From Cyclina sinensis (lineage: Eukaryota > Mollusca > Bivalvia > Venerida > Veneridae): a stretch of 64,000 bases of DNA. Below the pieces are notes generated by a model that saw only the letters and a list, made by a program, of their open reading frames with translations, did not search any database and had not been told where the DNA came from. Below, piece after piece: positions 10,596-22,800 of the stretch. Made by a program: the position numbers and the translations under genes. Positions within the stretch are counted from its first letter, which is position 1. Each line of letters begins with the position of its first letter. The stretch spans positions 32,086,893 to 32,150,892 of the forward strand of contig JAAONU010000016.1 of the NCBI GenBank assembly GCA_012932295.1, read 5' to 3'.

Positions 10596-11451
10596 TAATC
10601 CCCTTCCGCAAAGCAGGGAGGGGATTATAGGAATGGCCTCCGTCAGTCAGTCCATCCGTCCGTCCGTAACACTTTGTGTCCGCTCCATAACTTTTAAACT
10701 GCTGAAAATTTTTTGAAAAAACTTGGCACAAGTGATCACCATTATCAGACAATGTGCAGACCACAGTTATTAGGTTGCTACCCCAAAGGTCAAGGTCACA
10801 CTTAAAGGTCAAGTGTTAAAAGTCTACATTTTGTGTCTGCTCCACAACTTTTAAACCGCTGAAAATTTTTTGAAATAACTTGGCACAAGTGATCACCATT
10901 ATAAGACGATGTGCAGAGCACAATAATTGGGTTGCTCCCACAAGGTCAAGGTCACACTTAAAGGTCAAGTGTTAAAAGTCTACATTTTGTGTCCGCTCCA
11001 TAACTTTTAAACCGCTGAAAAAAATTTTCAAATAACTTGGCACAAGTGTTCATCATTATGAGACGATGTGCAGAGCGCAATAATTGGGTTGCTACCCCTA
11101 AGGTCAAGGTCACAGTTAAAGGTCAGATATCCACATTTCACGTCTCCTCTTTAACTTACTAACTTGGCTTATGAAAAGTTTTTTAATTACTTTGCACAAA
11201 ATAATGATCACCACTATGACACGATGTGCAGAACCCAACATCCAGGTTACTATGCCCAAGGTCAAGGTTAAATATTCTCCCTAACTTTTGACTTTATGGA
11301 AGATTTTAAATAACCTGGCACAAATAATTACTATCATGAGACTGTGAGCTTATAATATGCATAGCACAACATCAAGGTCATGGTTGATTAAAGGTCAAGA
11401 AGTACACATTAATGTCCGCTGTGGACGGGGATTTAGCTGTCCTTCAGACTG
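10596..11451 (+). mobile_element. 856-bp element inserted in the array, 6-bp target duplication
   Basis: Starts TAATCCCCTTCCGC followed by its inverted counterpart AGGGGATTA. A CCATCCGTCCGTCCGTAAC microsatellite comes next. Then come about three copies of a roughly 156-bp core (TTTGTGTC at 10673, 10830 and 10986; CTTGGCACAAGTG; AAGGTCAAGGTCACA) and a decayed fourth. Comparison with units 1 and 2 shows CCTTTT before it (10590-10595) and CCTTGT after it (11452-11457), where the empty site has one CCTTTT. It sits in the pyrimidine tract of the tiny gap before module d2. Confidence 0.85.
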
Positions 11452-11465
11452 CCTTGTCTTTTCAG

Positions 11466-11582
11466 GTTTTTGCCTTATTCTAGCTGATGTGCTTTGCAAT
11501 ATGCACTGGTCTGATAAAAGCAAAAATTCATCACCATGGCAGAATGGGCCAGATGAGGATGGAAAAGTTTGTTCTTTTACAA
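11466..11582 (+). pseudogene. Exon-like module d2, unit 3/4 boundary
   Basis: 117 bp, same length as the other d2 copies, reading FCLILADVLCNMHWSDKSK. Relative to units 1 and 2 most differences change the amino acid (G/C, V/A, L/H, E/K, T/N, L/P, R/K, G/C, A/T), which argues against selection for protein. The donor is ACAA/GTAAGT. Confidence 0.5.
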
Positions 11583-12264
11583 GTAAGTTTGTTTTTCACT
11601 TTTCTGGTATAGTCTCCTAAATCTGGAATCAGGAAATTTTGACAGCTTTTGTTATATCTATATATACCCTTCTTTGTACTAACCATTTCTCAAAGGGGTC
11701 TAGTGCATAAGGACCATAACTCTCATTTTACTATTTTAAGATGGTTTAGTTGATATCTGTCCAGACCATGATTTCACCCTTGAAGACAGTTTTGACACTT
11801 ATTTATGGATAGATTTTGTAATCTTAAGAAGGGATGCAGTGTAGAAAAACAATATATTTTCTTAATTTCACATGTTTCAGTATTTTCAGGAGCCAGTATT
11901 GTCAGGATGAACCTTGACTTTTGAGCATCACTGAAATGGTGCAGTTTGAAAAGGTTTGGGGAATAGGTTTATCTTGACTAAAACATGGTATGTAGAATTA
12001 CACTCTTTTCATGTGTGATAGTATAAAGTGTTCATGATTACTTTTCTGTTAAATGAATTTGTAATCTGTTCTGTTTGTAATATCCTACTTCAGAAGTTGT
12101 CTACTAATCAGCTGTGGTTGTACTGTCTCATTTGGATGACTTTTTGCTTTATTTTAGGTCTATTATTTATGTAAGTAAGTAACTGATTTGTCATTTTCAA
12201 ATAGTAAGGCCTATCACCTCACTTGTTGCACTTTTGTTCTCTTAACATTCTTGCATGCACCAAG

Positions 12265-12404
12265 GCTTTGCCACTTGAAAATGTTCCAGTCAGATACTAA
12301 ATACAGGTACATTTTGTAAATTCTCATTTTCTCAGTTGAATGTAGGATTAAGGGAGCCAGACAAAGGCGAGATCAGTGCAAACACAATTGTTTTTAGATT
12401 AACT
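12265..12404 (+). pseudogene. Exon-like module a, unit 4
   Basis: The second half gives the most protein-like reading of all copies (LNVGLREPDKGEISANTIVF) after TTTTCTCAG. In the first half an inserted AAATA disrupts the YLQ codons. Confidence 0.4.
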
Positions 12405-12829
12405 TGTTTAGTAGGTCATTGTTTAAAGTATCTTATTATTAGTCATGTATTTCTTGATGATTTTGTATCTGCATCAAGTTAATTGCATGTAATTTTTTCT
12501 GTTTCTATTTTTGTTTGAGCCAACCTTAGCAATTTAGAGGTTAGAGGAAGAAATGTAGCAGGAGTGTGATAATGGGAAACAGAATGAAAATCTATAAAAC
12601 AAGGTTGGTGGTATGTTTGATTGTTAACATTTTTATATTTTCCAAAAGTAATCCTGAGCATTTTAAAGGGTAGGGGTAGAAAAAAAGGTAAATATGCAAC
12701 TTGGGATACAGAAATAAAACCAATGAAATTAGGTTTATGAAATAATAGACAGTGTCAATATTTAAGATGAGACAAGGTATTAGAAAATATCAATTAAAAT
12801 AATAACTGTAAATTGTTTTAATTTTTCAG

Positions 12830-13055
12830 CTCCTGTTACATGTTCCTTTCCAAGAACAAGACTGAATTTGACACTATTGAAGATTCCTGTACTGATGTCA
12901 TTGATAGCTGTGCCATGTTGAATGACTTGATGTCTGGTTATGGATGACTGGATTGATGGACGTGAGCTGATGTGGGTGAGAAGAGTAACATGAAGAATGT
13001 ACCAACAGGATCTGATGGAAGCTTAAACCACATGAGCTCAAGCATCATTTTACAA
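12830..13055 (+). pseudogene. Exon-like module b, unit 4 (best-preserved acceptor)
   Basis: Only this copy keeps a clear acceptor (TTTTAATTTTTCAG, ending 12829). It then reads SCYMFLSKNKTEFDTIEDSC and VIDSCAMLNDLMSGYG before TGA. A +1 shift continues as DDWIDGRELMWVRRVT, another shift as the SDGSLNH part, ending CAAG/GTATGT. It therefore looks like a real exon with two later frameshifts. Confidence 0.5.
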
Positions 13056-13218
13056 GGTATGTCCATGTAGTAGAGGCAGAGGAGAGATTTTCTTTTAAAT
13101 ATGGAAGGTGTGCTTATATGCATATTACATGTATAATGTCATTTAGTTACACATTTGTGAAAGTGTCAATTTGTTGTTCTTGGTAAATTGAGAAAAAAAT
13201 GAAATTGACAGCAGTTTT

Positions 13219-13363
13219 AGTTTTGAGAGGAACTTAGTTTACCCAATGTGAACTTATTTTACTGTCATATTGGCACTTCACTGAGCCAGTATTTCTGGGA
13301 GAGACAAGTACTCAGCCTCCCCCTACTGTAACAACTAGCAGCTTTCTCAGATAGTCATTTTTG
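13219..13363. other. Spacer, nothing recognised
   Basis: Short unique stretch between the end of array unit 4 and the next element. No coding or repeat signal. Confidence 0.5.
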
Positions 13364-13870
13364 TGTCACCCTTTCGAAGAAAAGGCGATACATAGGGATC
13401 GCTTTGTCCGGCGGTCCGTCACGAAAACTTAACGTTGGCTATAACTTTGCCATTTCTAAACATTATCTTATCAAACTTTCAAATTGTATTGCTTATGACA
13501 ACAGGGTCAGGTTGATGCCAAAATTTCTAGGTCAAGGTCAGATTTGACAGAGTTATGCCCCTTTTATACATGGATTTTGTCATGAAAACTTAACGTTGGG
13601 AATAACTTTGCCATTTCTTAACATTTCAACATCCAACTTTCAAATTATATTGTTTACGACAACAGGGTCATGATGATGCCAAAATGTGTAGGTCAAGGTC
13701 ACAATTTACAGAGTTAAGCCCCTTTTTGTACTTGGATTTTGTCATGAAAACTTAACACTGGCTATAACTATGCCATTTCTTAATGTTTCTTCATCAAACT
13801 TTCCAGTTGTAATGCTTACAATTGTATCACTTAAGACAACACCATTTCTCAAGGGCAGATAACCCTCAAA
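13364..13870 (-). mobile_element. Family D fragment (AACTTTGCCATTTC core)
   Basis: Begins with TGTCACCCTTTCGAAGAAAA and a GATCGCTTTGTCCGGCGGTC microsatellite-like stretch, then three copies of a core of about 161 bp (TGCCATTTCT at 13448, 13609 and 13771). Each core has CAACAGGGTCA and GGTCAAGGTCA words. The complementary orientation of the same family is at 37141-37492. Orientation is inferred by placing the microsatellite at the 3' end. Confidence 0.75.
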
Positions 13871-14139
13871 TATATTTTTGCAATGTTATGCCCCTTGTTC
13901 AAGTTTAAATTTCTTGGTTAACCTTTCTCTTTATGTCCATGTCTCAAAAAGTGTCAAGGATATTTCATTCAAACTTGGAATACTTGATCACCAGCAAGAC
14001 CCCTGCAAAGATTGTTGGTACCCATGTCCCTGGGGTCACAGTTAGCCTCACTTGATTTTGCCTATATTTATATATAAGAAAAAAACTTCTTAAGCCTAGA
14101 AATAAAGTATTAACTGACATGAGATGGGTCCCCTCTGCA

Positions 14140-14743
14140 TTGGGGACCTGTCCCCCCCCACTCCCGCCCAATTTTTTTTAACCCCCCCCCCCCGGCCTTT
14201 TTTTTTTTTTTTTAAATTTTAATATATAAGTACTTGTCTCCCCATCCACCCTCAAACCCCCCCCCCCCCCATTTTTTACTCCCCTCCCCCGGGCCTTTTT
14301 TTTTTTTTTTTAATACATAGGTACTTGACTCCCCATCCACCCTCAACCCCCCCAACCCCAACCAGTCACCACCCCCCCCCCCCCTTCCCCCAATTTTTAT
14401 TGACCCCCCCCCCCCCCCCCCCGGGCCTTTTTTTTTAAATTTTAATATATAGGTACTTGTCTCCCCATCCACCCTTAAACCCCCCCTTCCCCCGGTTTTT
14501 TTTTTTGTTTTTAATACATAGGTACTTGACACCCCATCCACCCTCTAAATCCCCCACCCCCACCCCCTTTTTTTTTTTTTTACCCCCCCCCCCCCCACAC
14601 CCACACCCACCCCTGGGTTCTTTTTTTTTTTTTTTTTTAATTGTAATATATAGGTACTTTACTCCCAACCCGACCACCCGACCCAATTTTTTTTTTTTTT
14701 TTTTTAATACATATGTACTTCACGTCCTATTAGCCTCCCCCCC

Positions 14744-14774
<31 letters not shown>

Positions 14775-14850
14775 ACACACCCCACTATCGGGGCCCAAAA
14801 TTTTTTATTTTTTTTTTTTAAAATACATAACTACTTGACCCAAATTTGGC
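14140..14850. repeat. Poly-C / poly-T minisatellite
   Basis: Alternating long C and T runs around a conserved word TAATAYATAGGTACTTGACTCC, found near 14219, 14311, 14442, 14511, 14642, 14705 and 14821. TAATATATA and TAATACATA versions alternate, so the real unit is a dimer of roughly 180-220 bp. A (CA)n run lies at 14758-14780. Proline- and glycine-rich open frames on both strands are by-products. The C runs could be assembly-sensitive. Confidence 0.9.
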
Positions 14851-14859
14851 TTATAATTA

Positions 14860-17800
14860 ATTATCCAGCACTGAGAAAAGTGGAGCATGCTGTCTGTGGA
14901 CAGGTATTGTTGTACTTTGACTAGCATGCTGTCTTTTCCAGCAGGCTCTTGTTTACCTTTTTAGTTATTCTAACAGAGTACCCAAGGGCGACACAAGTGT
15001 TCCACTGAACACCCATCTAGTCTAAGGAAGGTCTTTAACCTCTGGCCTTCAGTCAGTCAAAAGTAAGGTGATTATTGATTACAAACAGTGACCTAAACCA
15101 CTGGACCACAGTGTGGGGTCTTTGAAAGGAGCAAGTAAAATTTCATCTTAATAATTTACAATTTTCAGACAGTTTATTAGGGACAAAAACCAAAATATTT
15201 CTGAACACATAAAGGAATATATGCATACATTATAAACCTTTGAACTTTCATTCTCTGCGAATTATTACTGTAGCACATTGTAACTTGCATCTTTTATCAT
15301 TTCAGTGGTTCATCTATGCTAAGGGTTGATTCCAGACCCAGAGAGACCATTCCCCACCCCAGACTTAACAGAGTGCCAATAAACATTCAAATAAACACTG
15401 GAAACAAACAGATGAATCCATATGTATGTGTAAACTGTTTTGAATGAAAAATCAATTTTCAGAATTATGTAGTGAATATACAGCAGATTGTGTTCAAATA
15501 AGACAGAGGTTGTGACAATTAGTTACATGTTCATATGATAGGAGAGAAGTGAAAAATGAGCCATTAGTGAGTTTAATGAACAGTGGGTGTTCAGCTTGCT
15601 ATCACGTGTGGAAAGGGTTACTTAGATCCTGTCATCCTATACCTGGAGAAGCAGCTTTGCATACCGCGGGTACAGGTTTCATCCATTACATGGGTGTTTT
15701 TCCTGTGTCATTCTGGTGTTTCAATGAAGGGTATTTTAAGTACATATGTTTCTTTATACTTAATTTTAGTTATATGGAATTTAAACATTGCTGTGTTTGT
15801 AATAATTGTGTTAAATTCAAATTCCTTTGTGTACAAAAACCTTTAATTTTGTCACTAACATACTACTTTTCTTGTTTACTGTAGTAATTCAATAACAACA
15901 AACATCTGGAAAAATGAAGTTTTGTAGAAATATTGGGGTTTTTTTTTCTTCTGAGTATGTACGAGAAAGTGTTCACAGTTTAGTATGAAAAAGTTAGAAA
16001 GAGAAAAGGAGAGAAAAGAAATGAAAAGAAAAAAATAGTGAAAGAAAGAAAAGGAAAATATTTATTATTTCTAGGGGTCATAAAAAGATACTGATATGTT
16101 TTCCCTTGTTATTCATGTAAGTTTTGTCATCTTCAAAATACTGTTTGTTTTATTTCTCCATTGTAAATAGTAATGCCTTGTATTTGTTCATCTTTTGCTA
16201 TTTCATTTCTTAATAGTTCAATGCAAATAAAAAAATAAAGAAGATGAGAGTGGACAGTCCTATAGGAATCTTGTTTTAATTTAGAAACCCTCTGATATGT
16301 AGTTGTTATTGATGATGACACTCTGTATTTGATTGTAGAAAGGTTTTATGCAGTTAATAAATGGTGCAAACATTGTATTATAAAAGCATGTGTAAGACTG
16401 TTTATTCTGCACTCATTGTCAAACATAAAACATGTATAAAATAGTTGAATGTAAAACATGCTTTAGTCAGTTTGCTATTGCTTTTGTAGCTGTCTTGTAG
16501 TCAACGTTTAGTTGAGCCATCAGTTTACAAAATTTATTTTCTTTGAGAAAACCTTAATGCACATTCTGTGAATGTTAGTTTTGCCGTTTTATTGTCGAAA
16601 ATGTTTGTATTAGCTTGCTACTGTTATTTTTTGTTACATAATGTTTTGGAAAAAGTTACCTCTTCAGCTAGAATTTGATTTGTTACTTTGTGACATTCAA
16701 CAACTAACTTTTTGATTTTCTGCATGTCCTTTTTCTGAGATAGCAAACTACCTTGTACTTTTCCCATTAAGTTTTATTTCTTTTGCTCTTGATAAAAGAC
16801 CAATGATTTTTTTTATTTGGTTTATGTCATTGTATTCAAGAAGAAAGTCTTCCAGTCGTATGAAAAAATTAGTAACATCTTTATTCGAACCATAAATTAT
16901 AATTACCATGATCTTGAATCATTATATTTAAAGGAACAGGTCTTCTTTGAACAATTTCTCTAAACTCAATTGTTTTGTATGGACATTCAATCTTGAGCAA
17001 TATTGCTACTTCCCAACTGTTCGAGCTGTTGCCACTAAAAAAAGGCTTTCATAATCTCATGCTATCTGTTAGGTTTGACTTTTTTAATTTTGTTAAATGT
17101 GTTTCTTGTATATTTTTTATATCTTAGAAAAATTAGAAAGAAGTTTTTCTGCATTTGCAAGACCCTGTATGTATGTATATTTGTGTCATTGTATGTGACG
17201 TACTTGTATATTTTTTCAGAATGAAAATGATCAGTAATTGATCGAAAAAAAATTGAACCATGAAAAAAAAAAGGTATTTTATGTTATGGTTATTGAGTTT
17301 TGATATCAAAAGGATGATATAGAGTATTAAGAGTTTCATGCTTTAACAAAATCGAGAAAAAATGGATTTGAGCCTGTTTATATGACTCAATTTGTCAAGA
17401 AAGATGTAAAATGATTTCAGTATATCATTTACATATCAGTGCATTTTAGTGTATTCTAATAATTTAGTGTTAATATAACTTGTAAATATGTTTGTTAATA
17501 TATGTCTGTTAATAAATGTGTGCTTTTTCCATATTGAATAAACATCAAAACTTGACCACCAGTATTTGAAATTCTCTTCACTAGCATGGCTTGTGTGGTC
17601 TCTTACTACCATATGTTCATCTGGATATGACATATCTTTCCTGATACAAACCCTCGAGAAAAATTGTCTGAATAGTACCTGATACAGGGCTGCCCTTTTT
17701 TGGTGCAATTGTCAGTTGTGAAAATTTTCTGTTCCTCTGTTTAATTATTGGTACTCCTCTAGGAGTTGATTAGATTGATCCATATTTTGTAATGGTTTTT

Positions 17801-19800
17801 TTTTTAATTTTTAATTTGTTGTAACAAGATATGAATTACACTGTTCATCAATTTAAATACCAGTTTCTTTCCAAACCCTATGTACAGACTGTGAGACAAT
17901 CCCCTTCACAGTACCCCATCATTCTTCACAGTACCCCATCATTCTTCAGCAGCCAAAGGTGACCGCTGAATACAGTTTGATATGTTGATCAAAGTGTCAC
18001 ATTTTATGTTTTAATACGTTTATTTTCACCAAATGGCAATGCATGTTTTTATAGAAGCTCTTATTTTTGTATGATATATTGTTAGTGTTCTAATTAATTA
18101 TTAGGTTAATGTAAGGATTAAGTTCTTTCTATATTTTCATTCTATTCAGTGAGTTTTAGTAATGATGTGGAAAACAAGATTGTGGTTATTGAAGTTAATT
18201 TGCTTTTGTTATATTTGAGGTCAAAGTTCTGTGACTTTTTGTAAGCTTTTTTTTTTATTTTTCATACCAAAAGTGTTAAACTTTAAGGAGGTAATATGGC
18301 CACTGATAAAAACAAGAAGAAATAATACTGCATCACACTACCTCTTCGTTAATTCAGTTTTAATCTCTCCCATGGCCATGTGATTTTTTTTTGTGATAGC
18401 AGTGATAAAGGCAGCCTAACTTTTATAATAACTTTATCTTAGAGCAGAAATTTATTTTTAATTATAAAATATGTTTGGATATGAAATTTTTTAATCATAA
18501 TGGAATACTAATATTGACGGCAATTATTTTAATATTTTACGAATATTACTCGTACATAAATGCTAGGTTTTGTTATTTAAAAGCAGCCTGATATATGAAG
18601 TAACTGGTTTCCCAAGTCAGGGGAAGTCACTCTTGTTATCTCCAATATTGGAAACTGTTATAGGGAGTGTTGGGCTGTTGCAGGAAAAAAAGTTGATGAT
18701 TCCTAGCGGTTTCTTGAAACAACAACAAAAAAGCATATCCATGTTTATTTGACTAGCTAGTTCTGTAGTTAATTTTAAAGATTTTATAGAAATATTCATT
18801 GAATGATTTCATAAGTGGTATAAACTGATATATATTTTTGATGTAACGACAAACAAATTTCACATAAATAATTTGAAATATATTCATTGCAATTCAGGGA
18901 TAATAGAATAATTAAAAGAAAATACCACACAGGTGGGTATTTTGCATCCTAAGTTTTACTACATTCTGTAAATATATGCTTGAAATAAATGGAAATAGTT
19001 GAACTGTTCTTTTTTATTCAGAAATAGTGGAAATTATGTAATGAAATAAATGAAAAATCATTAGAAAAGATTGTGAAATTGTCACTTTAATTTTTCAAGA
19101 ATTGAACAAAATAGAAAAAACATGTGTGGTTCAATGTATACCTTAACATTATTAGATTATAGATTTTTAAATGTACCATCAATAACGTATTTAAAGTTTT
19201 GAATAATTTTTATGAAACATTTAAAAAAAGCAAAATCACGGCTGTAATATTTGTATCATATATAAACAAATTTATGGAAGAAATTTGTTAATTAAATCAC
19301 TTAATTCAGTCCATGTCTTACATGGAAAGTTTGTTGGAGAAATTGGTGGATAGCAATGGAGACGGGATTGAAATAATCGATACATGCTCATTGTTGACTG
19401 AATAACCTGTCAAATTCCTTTCATAAGTTTTGTGCAGAAGAAATAAGTCCAGCTGAGCACAGGTTCCTCTGTTTTTATCTGATCTTTGTTAAGAATGGAA
19501 GTATTCTTATTTCTTTCATTGATTAAGAAAATGTTGGTAGAAATAACAATATCTGTCAAACATGTAAAAGAAACTGTGTATTTTGTTTTAGTACCGTAGA
19601 GTTAAGTTTATTGCTAGTGTAGAAAATTTTTTAACTTGCCATATTGAAATTGCTTTTCCTTTAATATTTTACGGGAATTTTCACTCTGTTTCACATTTTC
19701 TAAAACAAAATACTGTAGTACAAGTCCTGGACAAAAATTAAAGACATTAATATGCTATTACTGCTTTATTATTTTATCATTACTTTGCATTCTTTTTGTT
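14860..19800. other. AT-rich, mostly single-copy region, no convincing gene
   Basis: About 5 kb with many short A or T runs, scattered AATAAA-like words and no repeat family from elsewhere in the window. A weak SINE-like or decayed element piece may lie at 14940-15130. A 20-bp direct duplication (TTCACAGTACCCCATCATTC) occurs near 17906-17946. The open frame 17436-17708 on the minus strand (90 codons, with SYPDEHMVVRDHTSHASEEN) is long for this composition but has no splice or homology support. Could be intron or 3' flank of a gene outside the window. Confidence 0.5.
15595..15675 (+). CDS. Possible isolated 27-codon exon
   Basis: Between GGGTGTTCAG and CAG/GTTTCATC there is an in-frame stretch reading LAITCGKGYLDPVILYLEKQ, then LCIPRVQ. 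It is markedly more GC-rich than its surroundings and phase 0 at both ends. The acceptor pyrimidine tract is poor and no partner exon was found, so this is a weak suggestion only. Confidence 0.18.
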
Positions 19801-19809
19801 ACAATTACA

Positions 19810-22800
19810 CAAACGATGTCATGATTTAAAGGAAAATAACCGTCTTCGAAAAAAATTTAAGGTAGTAAGAATGATGTCCCTCTTTCAAATGACCTCATGA
19901 ATTCGTAAGGAAATAACTTGTAAATTTCCTGAAATTCAAGACCGCAAGAGCGATGTCCCCTTAAATATGACGTCATCAATTCAAAGGCAAGTCAATCAAA
20001 AGGCCGCACGAGTGATGTTCCCTTAAAAATGACGTCATCAATTCCAAGGAAAGTAACTTTAATTTCCTATAGTCAAGTTCCCTTATATATGACGTCATTA
20101 ATTCAAAGGGAAGTTACTCTTGAATTTCCTATAGTCAAGGCCGCAAGAGTGATGTCCCCTTGTCTATGACGTCATCAATTATAAGGGAAGTAACTCTTAA
20201 ATTTCCTGAAATTCAAGGCCGTAAGAGTATTGTCCCCTTATAAATGACGTCATCAATTGAAAGGGAAGTAACTCTTAAATTTCCTATAGTTAAGGCCGTA
20301 AGAGTGATGTCCCCTTATTTATGACGTCATCAATTGAAAGGGAATTAACTCTTAAATTTCTTATAGTCAAGGCCGTAAGGGTAATGTCCCCTTATAAATG
20401 ACGTCATCAATTCAAAGGGAATTAACTGTAAAATTCCTGAAATTCAAGGCCGTAAGAGTGATGTCCCCTTATAAATGAGGTCATCAATTGAAAGGGAAGT
20501 AACTCTTAAATTTCCTATAGTTAAGGCCGTAAGAGTGATGTCCCCTTATTTATGACGTCATCAATTGAAAGGGAATTAACTCTTAAATTTCTTATAGTCA
20601 AAGCCGTAAGGGTAATGTCCCCTTATAAATGACGTCATCAATTCAAAGGGAATTAACTGTAAAATTCCTGAAATTCAAGGCCGTAAGAGTGATGTCCCCT
20701 TATAAATGAGGTCATCAATTGAAAGGGAAGTAACTCTTAAATTTCCTATAGTTAAGGCCGTAAGAGTGATGTCCCCTTATTTATGACGTCATCAATTGAA
20801 AGGGAATTAACTCTTAAATTTCTTATAGTCAAGGCCGTAAGGGTAATGTCCCCTTATAAATGACGTCATCAATTCAAAGGGAATTAACTGTAAAATTCCT
20901 GAAATTCAAGGCCGTAAGAGTGATGTCCCCTTATAAATGAGGTCATCAATTGAAAGGGAAGTAACTCTTAAATTTCCTATAGTTAAGGCCGTAAGAGTGA
21001 TGTCCCCTTATTTATGACGTCATCAATTGAAAGGGAATTAACTCTTAAATTTCCTATAGTCAAGGCCGTAAGGGTGATGTCCCCTTATAAATGACGTCAT
21101 CAATTCAAAAGGAATTAACTGTAAAATTCCTGAAATTCAAAGCCGTAAGAGTGATGTCCCCTAATAAAATGACGTCATCAATTCCAAGGGAAGTAACCGT
21201 AAAATTCCTGAAATTCAAAGCAATAAGAGTGATGTCCCAAAATAAATGACGTCATCAGTTCCAAGGGAAGTAACTCTTAAATTTCCTATTACCAAGGCCG
21301 GAAGAGTGATGTCCCCTTATAAATGACGTCATCAATTCCAAGGGAAATAACTGTAAAATTCCTGAAATTCAAAGCGATAAGAGTGATGTCCCATAATGAA
21401 TAACGTCATCAATTCCAAGGGAAGTAACTCTTAAATTTCCTATAGTCAAGGCCGGAAGAGTGATGTCCCCTTATAAAATGACGTCATCAATTCCAAGGGA
21501 AGTAACTGAAAAATTCCTGAAATTCAAAGCCGTAACAGTGATGTCCCCTTATAAAATGACGTCATCAATTCCAAGGGAAGTAACTGTAAAATTCCTGAAA
21601 TTCAAAGCCGTAAGAGTGATATCCCCTTATAAAATGACGTCATCAATTAAAAGGGAAGTTACTGTAGATTCCTGAAATTAAAAGCCATAAGAGTGATGTC
21701 CCCTTATAAATGACGTCATCAATTGAAAGGGAAGTAACTGTAAAATTCCTGAAATTCAAAGCCGTAAGAGTGATGTCCCCTTATAAAATGACGTCATCAA
21801 TTAAAAGGGAAGTTACTGTAGATTCCTGAAATTAAAAGCCATAAGAGTGATGTCCCCTTATAAATTACGTCATCAATTGAAAGGGAAGTAACTGTAAAAT
21901 TCCTGAAATTCAAAGCCGTAAGAGTGATGTCCCCTTTAAAAAAATGACGTCATCAATTCCAAGGGAAGTAACTGTAAAATTCCTGAAATTCAAAGCCGTA
22001 AGAGTGATGTCCCCTTATAAAATGACGTCATCAATTAAAAAGGAAGTTACTGTAGATTCCTGAAATTAAAAGCCATAAGAGTGATGTCCCCTTATAAATG
22101 ACGTCATCAATTGAAAGGGAAGTAACTGTAAAATTCCTGAAATTCAAAGCCGTAAGAGTGATGTCCCCTAATAAAATGACGTCATCAATTCCAAGGGAAG
22201 TAACTGTAAAATTCCTGAAATTCAAAGCCGTAAGAGTGATGTCCCCTAATAAAATGACGTCATCAATTCCAAGGGAAGTAACCGTAAAATTCCTGAAATT
22301 CAAAGCAATAAGAGTGATGTCCCAAAATAAATGACGTCATCAGTTCCAAGGGAAGTAACTCTTAAATTTCCTATTACCAAGGCCGGAAGAGTGATGTCCC
22401 CTTATAAATGACGTCATCAATTCCAAGGGAAATAACTGTAAAATTCCTGAAATTCAAAGCGATAAGAGTGATGTCCCATAATGAATAACGTCATCAATTC
22501 CAAGGGAAGTAACTCTTAAATTTCCTATAGTCAAGGCCGGAAGAGTGATGTCCCCTTATAAATGACGTCATCAATTGAAAGGGAAGTAACTGAAAAATTC
22601 CTGAAATTCAAAGCCGTAACAGTGATGTCCCCTTATAAAATGACGTCATCAATTCCAAGGGAAGTAACTGTAAAATTCCTGAAATTCAAAGCCGTAAGAG
22701 TGATATCCCCTTATAAAATGACGTCATCAATTAAAAGGGAAGTTACTGTAGATTCCTGAAATTAAAAGCCATAAGAGTGATGTCCCCTTATAAATGACGT

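Larger units (their letters stand above)
3918..13218 (+). repeat. Four-copy tandem duplication, unit about 2.3 kb
   Basis: The marker GACCATNATT(C/T)CACCCTTGAAGACAG occurs at 3954, 6249, 8617 and 11764, giving spacings of 2295, 2368 and 3147 bp (2291 without the 856-bp insertion). Units 1-3 are nearly full length. The fourth ends near 13218, before the next coding-like module. Each unit has the same order of exon-like modules: e (GASIVRMN), a (ALPDENV), b (KNKTEFD), c (FCNIGSLENVIGMPNQ), d (PPSVTEVG) and d2 (FGLILVDVLCNM). The host gene is not recognised. Frameshifts and lost splice sites suggest a decayed duplicated gene segment rather than a working one. Confidence 0.9.

Noticed and set aside
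14212..14924. Proline-rich and glycine/lysine-rich frames up to 155 codons
   Set aside because: Translation of C and T homopolymer runs in the minisatellite.
15595..15884. 111-codon frame at 15549-15884 as a gene
   Set aside because: It becomes Phe/Cys/Tyr-rich AT-type text after 15700 and has no conserved features. Only the 81-bp GC-rich piece is kept as a weak exon candidate.
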